A stretch of 39,173 bases of DNA from Eubacteriales bacterium. Its GTDB lineage: Bacteria > Bacillota > Clostridia > Lachnospirales > Lachnospiraceae. Location of the stretch: positions 1-39,173 of the forward strand of contig JAUNFZ010000020.1 in NCBI GenBank assembly GCA_030524785.1, in the 5' to 3' direction. A model generated the notes under the pieces. The model was given only the letters and a program-made list of their open reading frames with translations, was not told where the DNA came from and ran no database searches. This document shows, one piece after another, positions 7,490-16,856 of this stretch. A program made the translations under genes and the position numbers. The first letter of the stretch is position 1, and the number at the start of each line of letters is the position of its first letter.

Positions 7490-9601
7490 TTACACTTCAA
7501 ACAAAAGATCTCCGTAGGAGGGCATGGGCCATTCTTCTTTGTCTACAATCATTTCCAGTTGATCCACCGGCGCCCTCAGTTCATCCATCGCTCTGGAAAC
7601 GGCCTCGTGATAATAAACTGCCTGCTCCCGGCCCGGCTCCATACGGGCGGCTCTGTCCGTCACTTCCTCAAGGTGGGTCAGAGACGTCTTGGCGGCCGCC
7701 AGCAGACGGCTGGACTGGCGCAGCATCTCCAGAGGCACATGTACTTCCACCCCTGCTTCCTTCATGGTATTTACCGTATCTGAAAGGCTGCGGTTAAAGC
7801 GAAGAACTGCCGGAATCACATGCTTGCTGGCAATATCGATCATCGCCCGCGCTTCGATATTCAGCGCTTTGGCATAGCCCTCATACTGAATCTCTGCCCG
7901 GGATCTAAGCTCCGCTTCCGTAAAGACGCCGAATTTTCCAAACAGCCTGACGGCTTTCTCTGTCACCAGCGCCGGAATGGCATCCACCATAGATTTGATG
8001 TTGGGCAGGCCGCGGCGCTCTGCCTCCTCTACCCACTCCTGGGAATACCCGTTTCCGTTAAATACAATTCTCTGATGTTCGCTTGCATACTGTTTAATCA
8101 GATCGTGCACTGCCATGGGCTTATCTTCCGCCGCCTCCAGGACATCGCAGGCGTCGGAAAAAGCTTCAGCTACAATCGTATTGATCACCACATTACATTC
8201 CGCCACAGAATCCCTGGACCCCACCATACGAAATTCAAACTTATTGCCGGTGAAGGCAAAGGGCGAGGTACGGTTGCGGTCTGTGGCATCCTTTGCAAAA
8301 TCCGGGAGCGTTTTCACTCCGGTGTGAAGCCTTCCGCCCTTGATGCTGTGGGTTGCCTCTCCGGTGCTGATCAACTGCGACAGTACATCCTCCAGCTGTT
8401 CTCCCAAAAACACAGAGATGATTGCCGGCGGAGCCTCGTTCGCTCCCAGCCTGTGGTCATTTCCCACATCCGCCGCAGATTCCCGCAGAAGATCAGCATG
8501 ACGGTCCACTGCCCGGAGGATACATGTCAGAATCAGCAGAAACTGAATGTTTTCGTGGGGCGTCTTTCCGGGATCCAGAAGATTGATGCCGTCGTCCGTT
8601 GTCAGGGACCAGTTGTTGTGTTTTCCGGAGCCGTTTACCCCCGCAAAGGGCTTTTCGTGCAGCAGGCACTGCAGTCCATGCTGCTCTGCCACCCGTTTCA
8701 GGGTCTCCATAATAATCTGATTGTGGTCCGCCGCCACATTGCACTCCGCATAGATCGGAGCCAGCTCGTGCTGTGCCGGAGCCACCTCGTTGTGCTGCGT
8801 CTTGGCGGAAACGCCAAGCTTCCACAGTTCCTCATTGACATCATGCATAAACGCTGCGATCCTCGGACGGATAACGCCAAAATAGTGATCGTCCAGCTCC
8901 TGGCCCTTGGGCGGCATCGCCCCGAAAAGGGTGCGGCCCGTAAAGATCAGATCCTTGCGTTTTAAATACTTTTCTCTGTCTACAATAAAGTATTCCTGTT
9001 CCACGCCCACGGAAGGCTTTACCTTTCTGGAGGTCGTATTTCCCAGCAGGCGCAGCAGGCGCAGGGTCTGGGTCTGTATCGCCTCCATAGAGCGCAGAAG
9101 GGGCGTTTTCTGATCCAGCGCCTCGCCGGTATAGGAGCAAAAGGCCGTGGGAATACAGAGTATCGCCCCCGCCTCGTCCTGGCGTACAAAGGCCGGGGAA
9201 GTGCAGTCCCAGGCGGTATAGCCTCTGGCCTCAAAAGTAGCCCGAAGTCCGCCGGAGGGGAAAGAGGACGCATCCGGCTCTCCCTTAATCAGCTCTTTTC
9301 CCGAAAACTCCAACTGCACAGAACCGTCCGCCAGCGGCGCTGTAATAAACGCATCATGTTTTTCCGCCGTAAAGCCCGTCAGCGGCTGAAACCAATGCGT
9401 ATAGTGGGTAGCTCCTTTTTCAATCGCCCATTCCTTCATGGCTCCCGCCACAACCTCCGCGATCATGGGATCAAGTTCTTTTCCGTCATCAATCGTTTTG
9501 TGAAGCTCCTTATACACCTTTTTGGGAAGCTTCTCCAGCATTACCTTGTCGTTAAAGACATTTTCGCCAAAAATATCGGCTACATTCACATATTCGCTCA
9601 T
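7490..9601 (-). CDS. glnN: Type III glutamine synthetase
   Basis: This 703-residue enzyme makes glutamine from glutamate, ammonium and ATP in the cytoplasm. Its length fits the GSIII class rather than GSI or GSII (about 350-470 residues). Recognisable segments are the N-terminal GSIII region with [44 protein letters not shown], the ATP/ammonium-site stretch [10 protein letters not shown], and FEFRMVGS. It has its own promoter just after the preceding terminator, with a leader of only about 25 nt. The amt-PII gene follows in the same direction with no strong terminator between the two apart from the amt leader hairpins, so readthrough into amt is possible. Confidence 0.96.
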   Translation of the reverse strand: MSEYVNVADIFGENVFNDKVMLEKLPKKVYKELHKTIDDGKELDPMIAEVVAGAMKEWAIEKGATHYTHWFQPLTGFTAEKHDAFITAPLADGSVQLEFSGKELIKGEPDASSFPSGGLRATFEARGYTAWDCTSPAFVRQDEAGAILCIPTAFCSYTGEALDQKTPLLRSMEAIQTQTLRLLRLLGNTTSRKVKPSVGVEQEYFIVDREKYLKRKDLIFTGRTLFGAMPPKGQELDDHYFGVIRPRIAAFMHDVNEELWKLGVSAKTQHNEVAPAQHELAPIYAECNVAADHNQIIMETLKRVAEQHGLQCLLHEKPFAGVNGSGKHNNWSLTTDDGINLLDPGKTPHENIQFLLILTCILRAVDRHADLLRESAADVGNDHRLGANEAPPAIISVFLGEQLEDVLSQLISTGEATHSIKGGRLHTGVKTLPDFAKDATDRNRTSPFAFTGNKFEFRMVGSRDSVAECNVVINTIVAEAFSDACDVLEAAEDKPMAVHDLIKQYASEHQRIVFNGNGYSQEWVEEAERRGLPNIKSMVDAIPALVTEKAVRLFGKFGVFTEAELRSRAEIQYEGYAKALNIEARAMIDIASKHVIPAVLRFNRSLSDTVNTMKEAGVEVHVPLEMLRQSSRLLAAAKTSLTHLEEVTDRAARMEPGREQAVYYHEAVSRAMDELRAPVDQLEMIVDKEEWPMPSYGDLLFEV

Positions 9602-9631
9602 ATATCCTCCACACCTGTAAATCTATTACAG

Positions 9632-9660
9632 ATCATATCTTATTTGCTGTAAAAATGCAA
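9632..9660 (-). promoter_or_regulatory. Promoter of glutamine synthetase III
   Basis: The minus strand has TTGCAT (9655-9660), a 17-bp spacer and TATGAT (9632-9637), about 30 bp before the start codon. Each box matches five of six consensus bases. Confidence 0.75.
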
Positions 9661-9692
9661 GGAAAAAGCCGCTGCAAAACGCAGCGGCCCTT
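9661..9692 (-). terminator. Intrinsic terminator after the NlpC/P60 gene
   Basis: On the minus strand GCCGCTGC and GCAGCGGC form an eight-pair stem with a TTTT loop, followed at once by TTTTTCC. It separates the wall hydrolase from glutamine synthetase. Confidence 0.9.
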
Positions 9693-9710
9693 CCTTATGT
9701 ATGTAATAAA

Positions 9711-11228
9711 TTAGTCCAGATAGCTTTTTGCTGATACCGGAGTTCTATAATCAACATCCGATACGATAATGCCGTCGGTGGAATTGCTTGCGTGTACCAC
9801 CTGGCCGTTTCCAATGTACATAGACACATGGCCGATTCCGTAATCTCCGCTTCCTTCATAGAATAACAGATCGCCCGGCTGGATGCTGTTCAGGTCTACG
9901 GATGTACCGCCCTGAGACTGCTGTCCTGCTGTACGGCTGACGTCAACGCCATTGTCGTGAAGTACTGACTGTGTAAATCCTGAGCAGTCCGCACCGTTCG
10001 TCAGGCTGGTGCCGCCCCATACATAGGGGTTGCCCACAAACTGCAGTGCGTAGTCTACTACCTGCTGTCTCAGTGAGGACGTTCCGTCGGTGCTCACCTG
10101 AGAAGCGTCAATTCCCGACTCGCTGATTACCTGCTGAGCCGCCGCATCTGCCTCTGCCTGAGCCGCCGCTGCTGCGTCTGCCGCTGCCTGCGCGTCGGCT
10201 GCCGCCTGATCTGCTGCTGCCTGCGCCTGTGCTGCCGCGTCTGCGTCGCCTGAAGAATAAGCGTCGTTTGCTGCCGCCTGCGCATCGGCCGCTACCTGAT
10301 CGAGATATGCCTGATCTGCCGCCGCCTGATCCGCCGTTGCCTGCGCATCATCAGCGTACTGTCCCTGGCTTTCCAGATATTCTATCCATGCCTGATTCTG
10401 TGCTTCCCATGCAGCCTGTTCCTCAGCAACGGCTGCAAGATAAGCTGCTTCCTGTTCTGCAAGATACTGCTGGTAAGCCGCCTCCTGCTCTGCAACATAA
10501 GCTTCCCATGCAGCATTTTCCGCTTCAATTCTGGCTGCTTCCTCCTCTACGGATTCCGCCTGCGGAAGGTAGGTCGCATAGCTTACATAATCTGCGCTTA
10601 CATATCCTGTCGCATTATTCGTAGATACCTTTGCCCAGCCGCCCAGATCTTCTTCCAGATATACGATCTGATCTGCCGTTACCATATCCACTACTTCCGC
10701 ATCCTCTGATGCATCCGCACGAACCATCAGCGCCTCAGCGTTCACCTGTGCTACCGGAGTACCGACATTTGCCACAACTTCCTGTGCCGCAGAGCCCGTG
10801 GTCATCAGGTATTTTGCTACATAGCCCTGGCAATTGCCGGACTGTACGAGATACCACTCGCCATCCTCTCCGATAATGGTTGCCGCATTATTATTGTACA
10901 GCTTTCCAACAATATCAGACTCCGTATCCGGAGCTGTTCTGATATTTATATATGAATCCTCCCCAGTCTGTGCAACTGCAACTGTATTGATTACATTCTC
11001 CTGTGCAGATGCCGCCTCTGTTTCCTCTGCAGCATCCTCAGAAGTCTGTGCATCTGAAGCTGAATCCGTTTCCTCTGTCTGTGCGCTTCCCTGTACGCTG
11101 TCGTGACTTACGCCAACCAGAGATGTTCCCGCTGCCATTGTCGTCATACTGCATGCAATCGTCATGCTTCCCGCCAGGAAACAAGCCGCTGCCCTTCTCA
11201 CATGATCTTTCATACCCCTGTTACTCAT
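9711..11228 (-). CDS. Secreted NlpC/P60 peptidoglycan endopeptidase with two SH3 domains
   Basis: This 505-residue protein is predicted to cut stem peptides in the wall. It has a signal peptide (about 1-33), an acidic linker, two bacterial SH3 domains (about 80-140 and 150-215; SYINIRTAPDTESD and ALMVRADASEDAE), a long Ala/Gln/Glu-rich helical stretch (about 225-375) and a C-terminal NlpC/P60 domain. The catalytic set is Cys415 (ADCSGF), His467 (GIGHVSMYIG) and His479 (VVHASN). I chose the ATG at 11228; GGAGG lies about 11 nt before it, while a TTG six codons upstream overlaps that site. It is a single gene with its own promoter and terminator, typical of a cell separation or wall-turnover hydrolase. 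Confidence 0.93.
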   Translation of the reverse strand: MSNRGMKDHVRRAAACFLAGSMTIACSMTTMAAGTSLVGVSHDSVQGSAQTEETDSASDAQTSEDAAEETEAASAQENVINTVAVAQTGEDSYINIRTAPDTESDIVGKLYNNNAATIIGEDGEWYLVQSGNCQGYVAKYLMTTGSAAQEVVANVGTPVAQVNAEALMVRADASEDAEVVDMVTADQIVYLEEDLGGWAKVSTNNATGYVSADYVSYATYLPQAESVEEEAARIEAENAAWEAYVAEQEAAYQQYLAEQEAAYLAAVAEEQAAWEAQNQAWIEYLESQGQYADDAQATADQAAADQAYLDQVAADAQAAANDAYSSGDADAAAQAQAAADQAAADAQAAADAAAAAQAEADAAAQQVISESGIDASQVSTDGTSSLRQQVVDYALQFVGNPYVWGGTSLTNGADCSGFTQSVLHDNGVDVSRTAGQQSQGGTSVDLNSIQPGDLLFYEGSGDYGIGHVSMYIGNGQVVHASNSTDGIIVSDVDYRTPVSAKSYLD

Positions 11229-11297
11229 TCCTAAATCAACCTCCAAAATATCGTCTCGAACTAATTATTACAAAAATATTAAATTTATTACGGTCAC

Positions 11298-11326
11298 ATC
11301 TTAACATATCTAAGAAATCATGTCAA
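11298..11326 (-). promoter_or_regulatory. Promoter of the NlpC/P60 gene
   Basis: The minus strand has TTGACA (11321-11326), a 17-bp spacer and TAAGAT (11298-11303). The leader is about 65 nt. Confidence 0.75.
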
Positions 11327-11354
11327 CAGTAAATAAAGACTTTTTTCAACTTTT

Positions 11355-11413
11355 TCCAAAAAAAGACAAAAATACAGGAATTATACAGCTTTTTCAGTTG
11401 TATAATTCCTGTA
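11355..11413 (-). terminator. Intrinsic terminator after the VWA gene
   Basis: On the minus strand TACAGGAATTATACA and TGTATAATTCCTGTA form a perfect 15-pair stem with an 11-nt loop. TTTTTGTCTTTTTTT follows. It marks the end of the ftsH-MoxR-VWA run. Confidence 0.92.
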
Positions 11414-11438
11414 ATACTTTTTACAGCAAATGTAATAT

Positions 11439-13199
11439 TTACCAGTCAAGCAGTCTTTGAAGATACCGGCTGACGACCGCCGAAAAATTTTTGATATCTC
11501 TGATATAGGCAAAATCTTTTCCAAAAATCTTCTTCTCCGCCGCCAGATCCTTTTCTCTCCCCGCAAATACCCCGAGCACAAATATCCCGGCATTGCGCAG
11601 CCTTCTCACTTCCTCTGCGGTGTCCTGCACTGCATAATCTCCGCAGTAGATCTTTGGATTGCGGCTGTTGGGGCGGTTGACAATCACATCATTGGGCCTG
11701 CCGTCGCTCAGCACAATCAGAATCTTATTCTCCTCCGGCCGCTGGATAAGGGAATCCGCCGCCGCCCTTATGGCAAGGCCGTCCCGGTTGTTGGCCGCGG
11801 TCGTATAGCCGAATATTTTCTCATCCGCCTGCGCCCCGGCGTCATATTCCCGGTAGCGCTGCATCACCGTATAATCCCAGAACGTGCAGAACCCCATCAC
11901 GCGGTGGGGGATCGCCGTATTGCTGAGCGCCCGGCTGATAATATACGCCTGCAGCGCCACCTGACTCTGGCGGTCCCGCTGGGAACCGCTGGAATCAATC
12001 AAAACATCCACCACAAAATCAGAATTGTTCTGCCGGATAACCCGGTCAAACAGCTTTCCTCCTTCTGTTCTGCCCACTCTCCACAGGCGGTTCGGCACAA
12101 TCTCCCCAAACTCCGAGGGTATGCGGTCGTTCTCCGACCGCAGCAGCAGCGCCCGGCGCAGGCTGGAAGTCATCACATCAATGTTATGTCTCACCACACT
12201 TTTGCTGTTGTGGTACAGCAGCCGGTTCCTGTCGGCCTGCTTTTTCGCGTTGACGTACTGAGCATTTACCAGCACAGGATTTTCCAGAATACCGTCTGTA
12301 TAATACAGGCTGCAGTCCGCATGGGCGCCGGTGCAGAGCCTGCGGTTCAGCCTCTGCTGCCGGGCGCTGTCCAGATAAGATCTGCCAAAATTCAATTCCA
12401 TGTAACTGTACATTTTTGCAATGGCCTTTTCATCCAGCACCACAAGATTCCTGCCGCCGCCAGAATTCTTTTCGTCACGGTCCTGCAGCTCCTCCAGGGT
12501 CGTCACCTGGCGGTTTACCTGCTCCAGAAATCGTTCCATCACAGACTCGCGCATATCCTCGTCCAATAGCTCCTGCCATCCTTCGTCTGCAATCTCCTGG
12601 GTTTCCACTGCCAGTACATGTGAAAGATCCCCATGCTTTCGCTCAAAGGTGGGATCGATCACCGTATTGTAAAGCCGGTCGACCGTGCGTATGATATCCA
12701 TGGTGTCCTCCGCCCGCTCCAGCTCATACAGCTGTTCCTTAACGTTCTGGATTCTCTTTTCATCCCGTCCCCTGCCATTTAAAAAATCACGGATCACAGA
12801 TATCTTCACCCGACCGGTAAAGGACTGGTTCATGCGGTGAAAGTCATGTTCCAGGAGGGCTTCAAAGGCTTTTTTTCGCACACCGCAGACGCCGGGCCGC
12901 TCCTTTGCGGCAGCCGGATAGGCCGCCGCGTCCATACAGAGCTGCGCCAGGCTCATCAGAGGCGCTTCCTCCGCGCCGTAATACCGCTTCTTTATCAGGT
13001 ACATTGCCAGCTCATCCATCTGAAACTGCTTTGCAAAGGCGCCCTGCTTCACCGCGTCGTAAAGCGCGATATATTTGTTTCTCACAAAGGCCTCCGCATC
13101 CGGCTTTACGTCCAGCGTGTAGTCTCCGCTGACCGTCCACATCAGATTTCGGATTCGGTTTTCAATTTCTACCCGATATTCTTCTATATTATAATTCAT
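11439..13199 (-). CDS. VWA-domain protein paired with a MoxR ATPase
   Basis: This protein of about 586 residues has a C-terminal von Willebrand A domain. Its metal-site motif is DSSGS (Asp402, Ser404, Ser406) and it has the later LSDGRPND segment. The N-terminal 390 residues are mainly helical and unassigned; the layout recalls CobT/NorD-type VWA partners of MoxR ATPases. I chose the ATG at 13199, with GAGG six nt upstream, which overlaps the AAA gene's stop by 11 bp and implies coupled translation. The open frame continues 30 codons upstream but lies within the AAA gene. MoxR-VWA pairs commonly act as chaperones that insert metals or remodel protein complexes. The client here is unknown. Confidence 0.85.
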   Translation of the reverse strand: MNYNIEEYRVEIENRIRNLMWTVSGDYTLDVKPDAEAFVRNKYIALYDAVKQGAFAKQFQMDELAMYLIKKRYYGAEEAPLMSLAQLCMDAAAYPAAAKERPGVCGVRKKAFEALLEHDFHRMNQSFTGRVKISVIRDFLNGRGRDEKRIQNVKEQLYELERAEDTMDIIRTVDRLYNTVIDPTFERKHGDLSHVLAVETQEIADEGWQELLDEDMRESVMERFLEQVNRQVTTLEELQDRDEKNSGGGRNLVVLDEKAIAKMYSYMELNFGRSYLDSARQQRLNRRLCTGAHADCSLYYTDGILENPVLVNAQYVNAKKQADRNRLLYHNSKSVVRHNIDVMTSSLRRALLLRSENDRIPSEFGEIVPNRLWRVGRTEGGKLFDRVIRQNNSDFVVDVLIDSSGSQRDRQSQVALQAYIISRALSNTAIPHRVMGFCTFWDYTVMQRYREYDAGAQADEKIFGYTTAANNRDGLAIRAAADSLIQRPEENKILIVLSDGRPNDVIVNRPNSRNPKIYCGDYAVQDTAEEVRRLRNAGIFVLGVFAGREKDLAAEKKIFGKDFAYIRDIKNFSAVVSRYLQRLLDW

Positions 13200-14124
13200 G
13201 GACGTCCTCAAAAATCTCTCTGCTGCTCCAGCCCTCCGGAATACGGGTTTCTGCAATATCCTCAATAATTTCCCGTTCAAACACGTCAAAGCTCTTATTG
13301 ATGATTCCCATACGCAACGCCCTGGCCGGAGTAAGCCCCGCCTGAATGGTCTTCAGCGCCCCGATCAGTCCGCGCAGGTCAAGGGCTTTCGTCGATATCT
13401 CATTATGGGAAGCTTTCAGCTGCAGATCCATGAAAAAGCCTCCCAGCTGCAAAAGCCCTTCGTCCTTGGCTTCGGGAAACAGATCCTTTAAAATCTTAAA
13501 AAGTGTGTCTTCCTCTATGGGCGGCATATCAATCACCATAAACCGCGAGACAAGCGCTTCGTTCAGCTCCTTGGTGCCCGCATAGCCATAATTCATCGTC
13601 CCGATAAAGCGGGCCGCGCTGTCCAATTCAATCCTTTCATAGCCGGGCACGTCCAGGACGCGCCGGTAATCCAGCACTGCATGAAGCACCGACACCGCGT
13701 CGTTTTTTGCCATATTAATCTCGTCGAAAATGCCGAAGCCCCCGTAAACCGCGCAGTCATACACTGGTCCTCTGCGCAGGCAGACCTCGTTGTTGCGGAA
13801 AGTATCCGTTCCTATTAAGGAAGCGCTGTCTGTATTGATATTAAAGGAAATATTGTAGACCGGCCGTCCGAACACCCAGGCCAGGTTCTCCGCGAGCACA
13901 TTTTTTCCCGTAGCCTTTGTGCCGGACAGAAGAATATTTTCTCCCTGCAGAAGCGCCGCGGCCGCCATCTCAAAAATTTCTTTTCCGTAAAAGCTGATCT
14001 GGGGAGGCATAACCCTGTTTTTTGCCTCTTTCGCCACGGGATGGCTGCTCCGAAACTTTTCGATATCCTTTAAAAGACCTTCGCTGACGCCCTGGTTCCG
14101 GTAAAATTCCAGTATAGTTTCCAT
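13189..14124 (-). CDS. MoxR-family AAA ATPase
   Basis: This protein of about 311 residues has a Walker A-like GTKATGKN at about residue 70 and a Walker B FGIFDEIN. A sensor segment reading FIGTMNYG and arginine-containing ALVSRFMVID follow, as in MoxR ATPases. The last P-loop residue is Asn rather than Ser/Thr, which is uncommon. I preferred the ATG at 14124 because GGAGG lies 5 nt before it; an in-frame ATG at 14136 overlaps that site. It overlaps the VWA gene by 11 bp and follows the 75-residue gene by about 20 bp. It probably remodels a substrate recruited by the VWA protein. Confidence 0.9.
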   Translation of the reverse strand: METILEFYRNQGVSEGLLKDIEKFRSSHPVAKEAKNRVMPPQISFYGKEIFEMAAAALLQGENILLSGTKATGKNVLAENLAWVFGRPVYNISFNINTDSASLIGTDTFRNNEVCLRRGPVYDCAVYGGFGIFDEINMAKNDAVSVLHAVLDYRRVLDVPGYERIELDSAARFIGTMNYGYAGTKELNEALVSRFMVIDMPPIEEDTLFKILKDLFPEAKDEGLLQLGGFFMDLQLKASHNEISTKALDLRGLIGALKTIQAGLTPARALRMGIINKSFDVFEREIIEDIAETRIPEGWSSREIFEDVHEL

Positions 14125-14144
14125 TGTCTCCTCCATCTTTGTTT

Positions 14145-14372
14145 CTATATTTCTGTAAACGACATGCGCTGCCGGATGCCCGACGTCATAATATCGTAGA
14201 CGATGGTACCATTTTCCAGGACGCTCTTTTCGTAGGTGACGTCCTTTCCGGCAAATTTTTGCTCTACATAAGCCTGCGTATCCGCAATTTCCGCTTCTTC
14301 AATAAAAACATCCCTCATTTGATTGTTGGAGCATAAGTTAAAAATCTCCCATACCACCTCATATTCTTTCAT
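14145..14372 (-). CDS. Small conserved-looking protein of unknown function
   Basis: This 75-residue protein has a clear GGAGGAG ribosome binding site 8-10 nt before ATG. It is acidic, has no signal peptide or membrane segment, and predicted helix/strand patches surround AEIADTQAYVEQKFAG and GTIVYDIMTSGIRQRM. I do not recognise a family. It lies between ftsH and the MoxR ATPase and about 20 bp before the latter, so it is probably translated from the same transcript. A role as an adaptor or substrate of the AAA machinery is speculative. Confidence 0.7.
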   Translation of the reverse strand: MKEYEVVWEIFNLCSNNQMRDVFIEEAEIADTQAYVEQKFAGKDVTYEKSVLENGTIVYDIMTSGIRQRMSFTEI

Positions 14373-14419
14373 CAGCTTTTCTCCTCCCTGCTTCTTCGCT
14401 GCTGTATTCAGGTCAACGA

Positions 14420-14448
14420 AAGGGCGAAAAGTATACCTTCCCGCCCTT
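14420..14448 (-). terminator. Weak hairpin between ftsH and the 75-residue gene
   Basis: On the minus strand AAGGGCG pairs with CGCCCTT around a 15-nt loop. No T tract follows, so this may only be a processing or partial termination site. Confidence 0.3.
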
Positions 14449-14492
14449 CCTTCTGTGTCCTTTTCTTAATCTTTCTTACGTCTCGCTTGATT

Positions 14493-16646
14493 TTACTCTG
14501 CCTCGCCTGAGCTTTCCTCCGCCGTGTTTTCGTCTGGCGTCTCGCCTTGGCTGCCTGGCATATCGCTCTGGCCGCCTGATGTTTCGTCCTGGCTGCCTGG
14601 CATTTCATCCTGACTGTTTGGCGTCTCGCTCTGGCCGTCTGCGGCCTGCGCATCCTCCTGCACCGGGCCGCCCAGTGTAATCACGCTGCCATCTGCCGTG
14701 CTGACCTGCGCGTCCTCCGTGCTGGCCGGCATACTCTCTGCGCCGGTCTGTGCGTCCTCTGTGCTGTTCTGAGAGCCCTCTACCTGACGGAAAATCTCCA
14801 TAAATTCTTTGCCGGTAATCGTTTCCTTCTCGATCAGGAAGTCCGCTATCTTATCCAACGCTTCCCTGTGCTCGCCGAGCAGGCGCAGGGCTTCCTGATA
14901 AGCTTCTTTGATGACCCGCATCACTTCACGGTCAATCTCCGCCGCCGTCTCATCGCTGCAGTTTAAGATATTTCTTCCATCCAGGTACTGGTTTGCCGGC
15001 GACTCCAGCCCCACCATGCCAAATTTTTCAGACATGCCGTACTGGGTAATCATTGCCCGCGCCAGCTTTGTGGCCTGTTCGATATCATTGGCAGCTCCCG
15101 TAGTAACGCTGTGGAACACAATTTCTTCCGCCGCGCGGCCGCCTACAAATTCCACGATTCTTGCCCGGATCTCTGCCTCGGAGTTCAGATACTTCTCCTC
15201 CTCGGGCACGTTCATAACGTAACCCAGAGCTCCCATGGTACGCGGCACAATCGTAATCTTCTGCACCGGTTCCGAATCCTTCTGAAGGGCGCTCACAAGA
15301 GCATGACCCACTTCATGGTAAGAAACGATCCTTCTTTCTTCTTTGCTCAGGATCTTATTCTTCTTTTCTTTTCCTACCAGCACAACCTCCACGGATTCAA
15401 ACAGATCCTTCTGGCTGACGGCGTTTCTTCCATTCTTTACCGCAAGAATCGCCGCTTCGTTAATCATATTTGCAAGGTCTGATCCCACAGCGCCGGAGGT
15501 TGCCAGCGCAATTGCTTCCAGATCCACCGTTTCATCCAGATTGACATTTTTGGCGTGTACCTTGAGCACGTCAATTCGTCCCTGCAGATCCGGCTTGTCT
15601 ACAATGACCCGGCGGTCAAAACGTCCCGGACGAAGCAGCGCCTGGTCAAGCACCTCCGGACGGTTGGTAGCCGCCAGAATCAAAAGCCCCGACGCGGTAT
15701 CAAAACCGTCCATTTCCGCAAGAAGCTGGTTCAGCGTCTGCTCGCGCTCGTCATTTCCGCCGCCGTAACGGCTGTCGCGGCTTTTTCCAATCGCATCGAT
15801 CTCGTCGATAAAGATAATACAGGGAGCGTTTTTCTTTGCTTCCTCAAACAGTTCCCTGACGCGGGAAGCGCCGACGCCCACAAACATCTCCACGAAATCG
15901 GAACCTGAAAGGGAGAAAAACGGCGCGTGGGCTTCTCCTGCCACAGCTTTTGCCAGCAGCGTCTTTCCGGTACCGGGAGGCCCCACCAGCAGAGCGCCTT
16001 TGGGAAGCTTTGCTCCTATTTTGGAATAGCGTCCGGGATTTTCCAGGAAATCCACAACCTCCTGGAGAGATTCCTTGGCCTCGTCCTGTCCTGCAACGTC
16101 TTTAAAGGTAACGCCAGTTTCTTTCTGGGCGTATACTCTGGCTTTGTTTTTGCCAATGCCCATCACGCCGCTGCCGCCGCCCATTTTGCGCATAGCAAAG
16201 CCCAGAATAATCCATATAAATACCAGAGGCATCAGCGTCCACAGCATAGCCGAAATAAATTCCGACGTGCTGTCGGGGATTTCTCTCTTAAAATCAACCC
16301 CGGCCTCCAGCAGTTTATCCGCCAGCTTCGGATCGTTTACAATTCCCGTATAATAAGTAAAGCTTAAGCCATACTGCGCCTGATAGGGCTGGGATTTCGG
16401 CGTAATCACATACTGGCCGGACTCGATCTCCACGCTGGCGACCTCGCCGTTTTCCACCATTTCCATAAATCTGTTATATGTGATCTCCTGATTCGTGGAA
16501 CCGCTCATCAGCCCCCGGAACAGCGCCATGATAATCAGCGCAATGACCGTGACAATCAAAAAAACAACGATTGTCTGGCTGTTTTTCGACGGTTTATTAT
16601 TAGGGCCGTTTCCCGGTCCCTGACCGCGATTCTGATTATTACTCAT
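14493..16646 (-). CDS. ftsH: ATP-dependent membrane zinc protease FtsH
   Basis: This protein of about 717 residues degrades membrane and unstable cytosolic proteins. It has an N-terminal membrane segment (about 22-43), an extracytoplasmic part, a second membrane segment (about 130-150), the AAA module ([19 protein letters not shown], and the second region of homology ending RPGRFDRRV), and the zinc site HEVGH at 444-448. I used the ATG at 16646 with an AAGGAGG site 6 nt upstream rather than an open-frame ATG at 16679. The last roughly 95 residues are an unusual Gln/Ser/Asp/Glu/Pro tail with repeated GSQDE/GSQGE units, beyond the usual FtsH end. Its promoter faces that of the DUF1846 gene. Confidence 0.97.
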   Translation of the reverse strand: MSNNQNRGQGPGNGPNNKPSKNSQTIVVFLIVTVIALIIMALFRGLMSGSTNQEITYNRFMEMVENGEVASVEIESGQYVITPKSQPYQAQYGLSFTYYTGIVNDPKLADKLLEAGVDFKREIPDSTSEFISAMLWTLMPLVFIWIILGFAMRKMGGGSGVMGIGKNKARVYAQKETGVTFKDVAGQDEAKESLQEVVDFLENPGRYSKIGAKLPKGALLVGPPGTGKTLLAKAVAGEAHAPFFSLSGSDFVEMFVGVGASRVRELFEEAKKNAPCIIFIDEIDAIGKSRDSRYGGGNDEREQTLNQLLAEMDGFDTASGLLILAATNRPEVLDQALLRPGRFDRRVIVDKPDLQGRIDVLKVHAKNVNLDETVDLEAIALATSGAVGSDLANMINEAAILAVKNGRNAVSQKDLFESVEVVLVGKEKKNKILSKEERRIVSYHEVGHALVSALQKDSEPVQKITIVPRTMGALGYVMNVPEEEKYLNSEAEIRARIVEFVGGRAAEEIVFHSVTTGAANDIEQATKLARAMITQYGMSEKFGMVGLESPANQYLDGRNILNCSDETAAEIDREVMRVIKEAYQEALRLLGEHREALDKIADFLIEKETITGKEFMEIFRQVEGSQNSTEDAQTGAESMPASTEDAQVSTADGSVITLGGPVQEDAQAADGQSETPNSQDEMPGSQDETSGGQSDMPGSQGETPDENTAEESSGEAE

Positions 16647-16696
16647 TCTTGTCCTCCTTGTGCAGGCATACGGGCACAAAGCCCAATGCTTCCTTT

Positions 16697-16725
16697 AGTA
16701 TAAGGATTCTCCGTCCAGAAATCAA
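16697..16725 (-). promoter_or_regulatory. Promoter of ftsH
   Basis: The minus strand has TTGATT (16720-16725), a 17-bp spacer and TATACT (16697-16702), about 50 bp before the start. On the opposite strand a weaker TATGAT near 16814 could serve the divergent gene. Confidence 0.65.
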
Positions 16726-16856
16726 TATGCACTTTCAAAAAAGATTCTGGTTTTTCTAAAATATTTCTAAAAATCCGACAAAAACAACTGGAAAAACACA
16801 GGCGTATGAGATATGATATTCAGGTAAACATACTACAATTTTAAGGATAAACGGAC

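Noticed and set aside
7820-8965. Plus-strand 381-codon open frame opposite glutamine synthetase
   Set aside because: It lies wholly antisense to a complete, well-recognised gene and has no recognisable domain.
9655-9692. A shared operon of the NlpC/P60 gene and glutamine synthetase
   Set aside because: A strong terminator and a separate promoter lie between them.
14136-14136. Upstream ATG of the MoxR gene
   Set aside because: It overlaps the GGAGG site that serves the ATG at 14124.
14408-14653. Arg/Gln-rich minus-strand open frame of 81 codons over the ftsH end
   Set aside because: It is the repeat-rich ftsH tail read in another frame.
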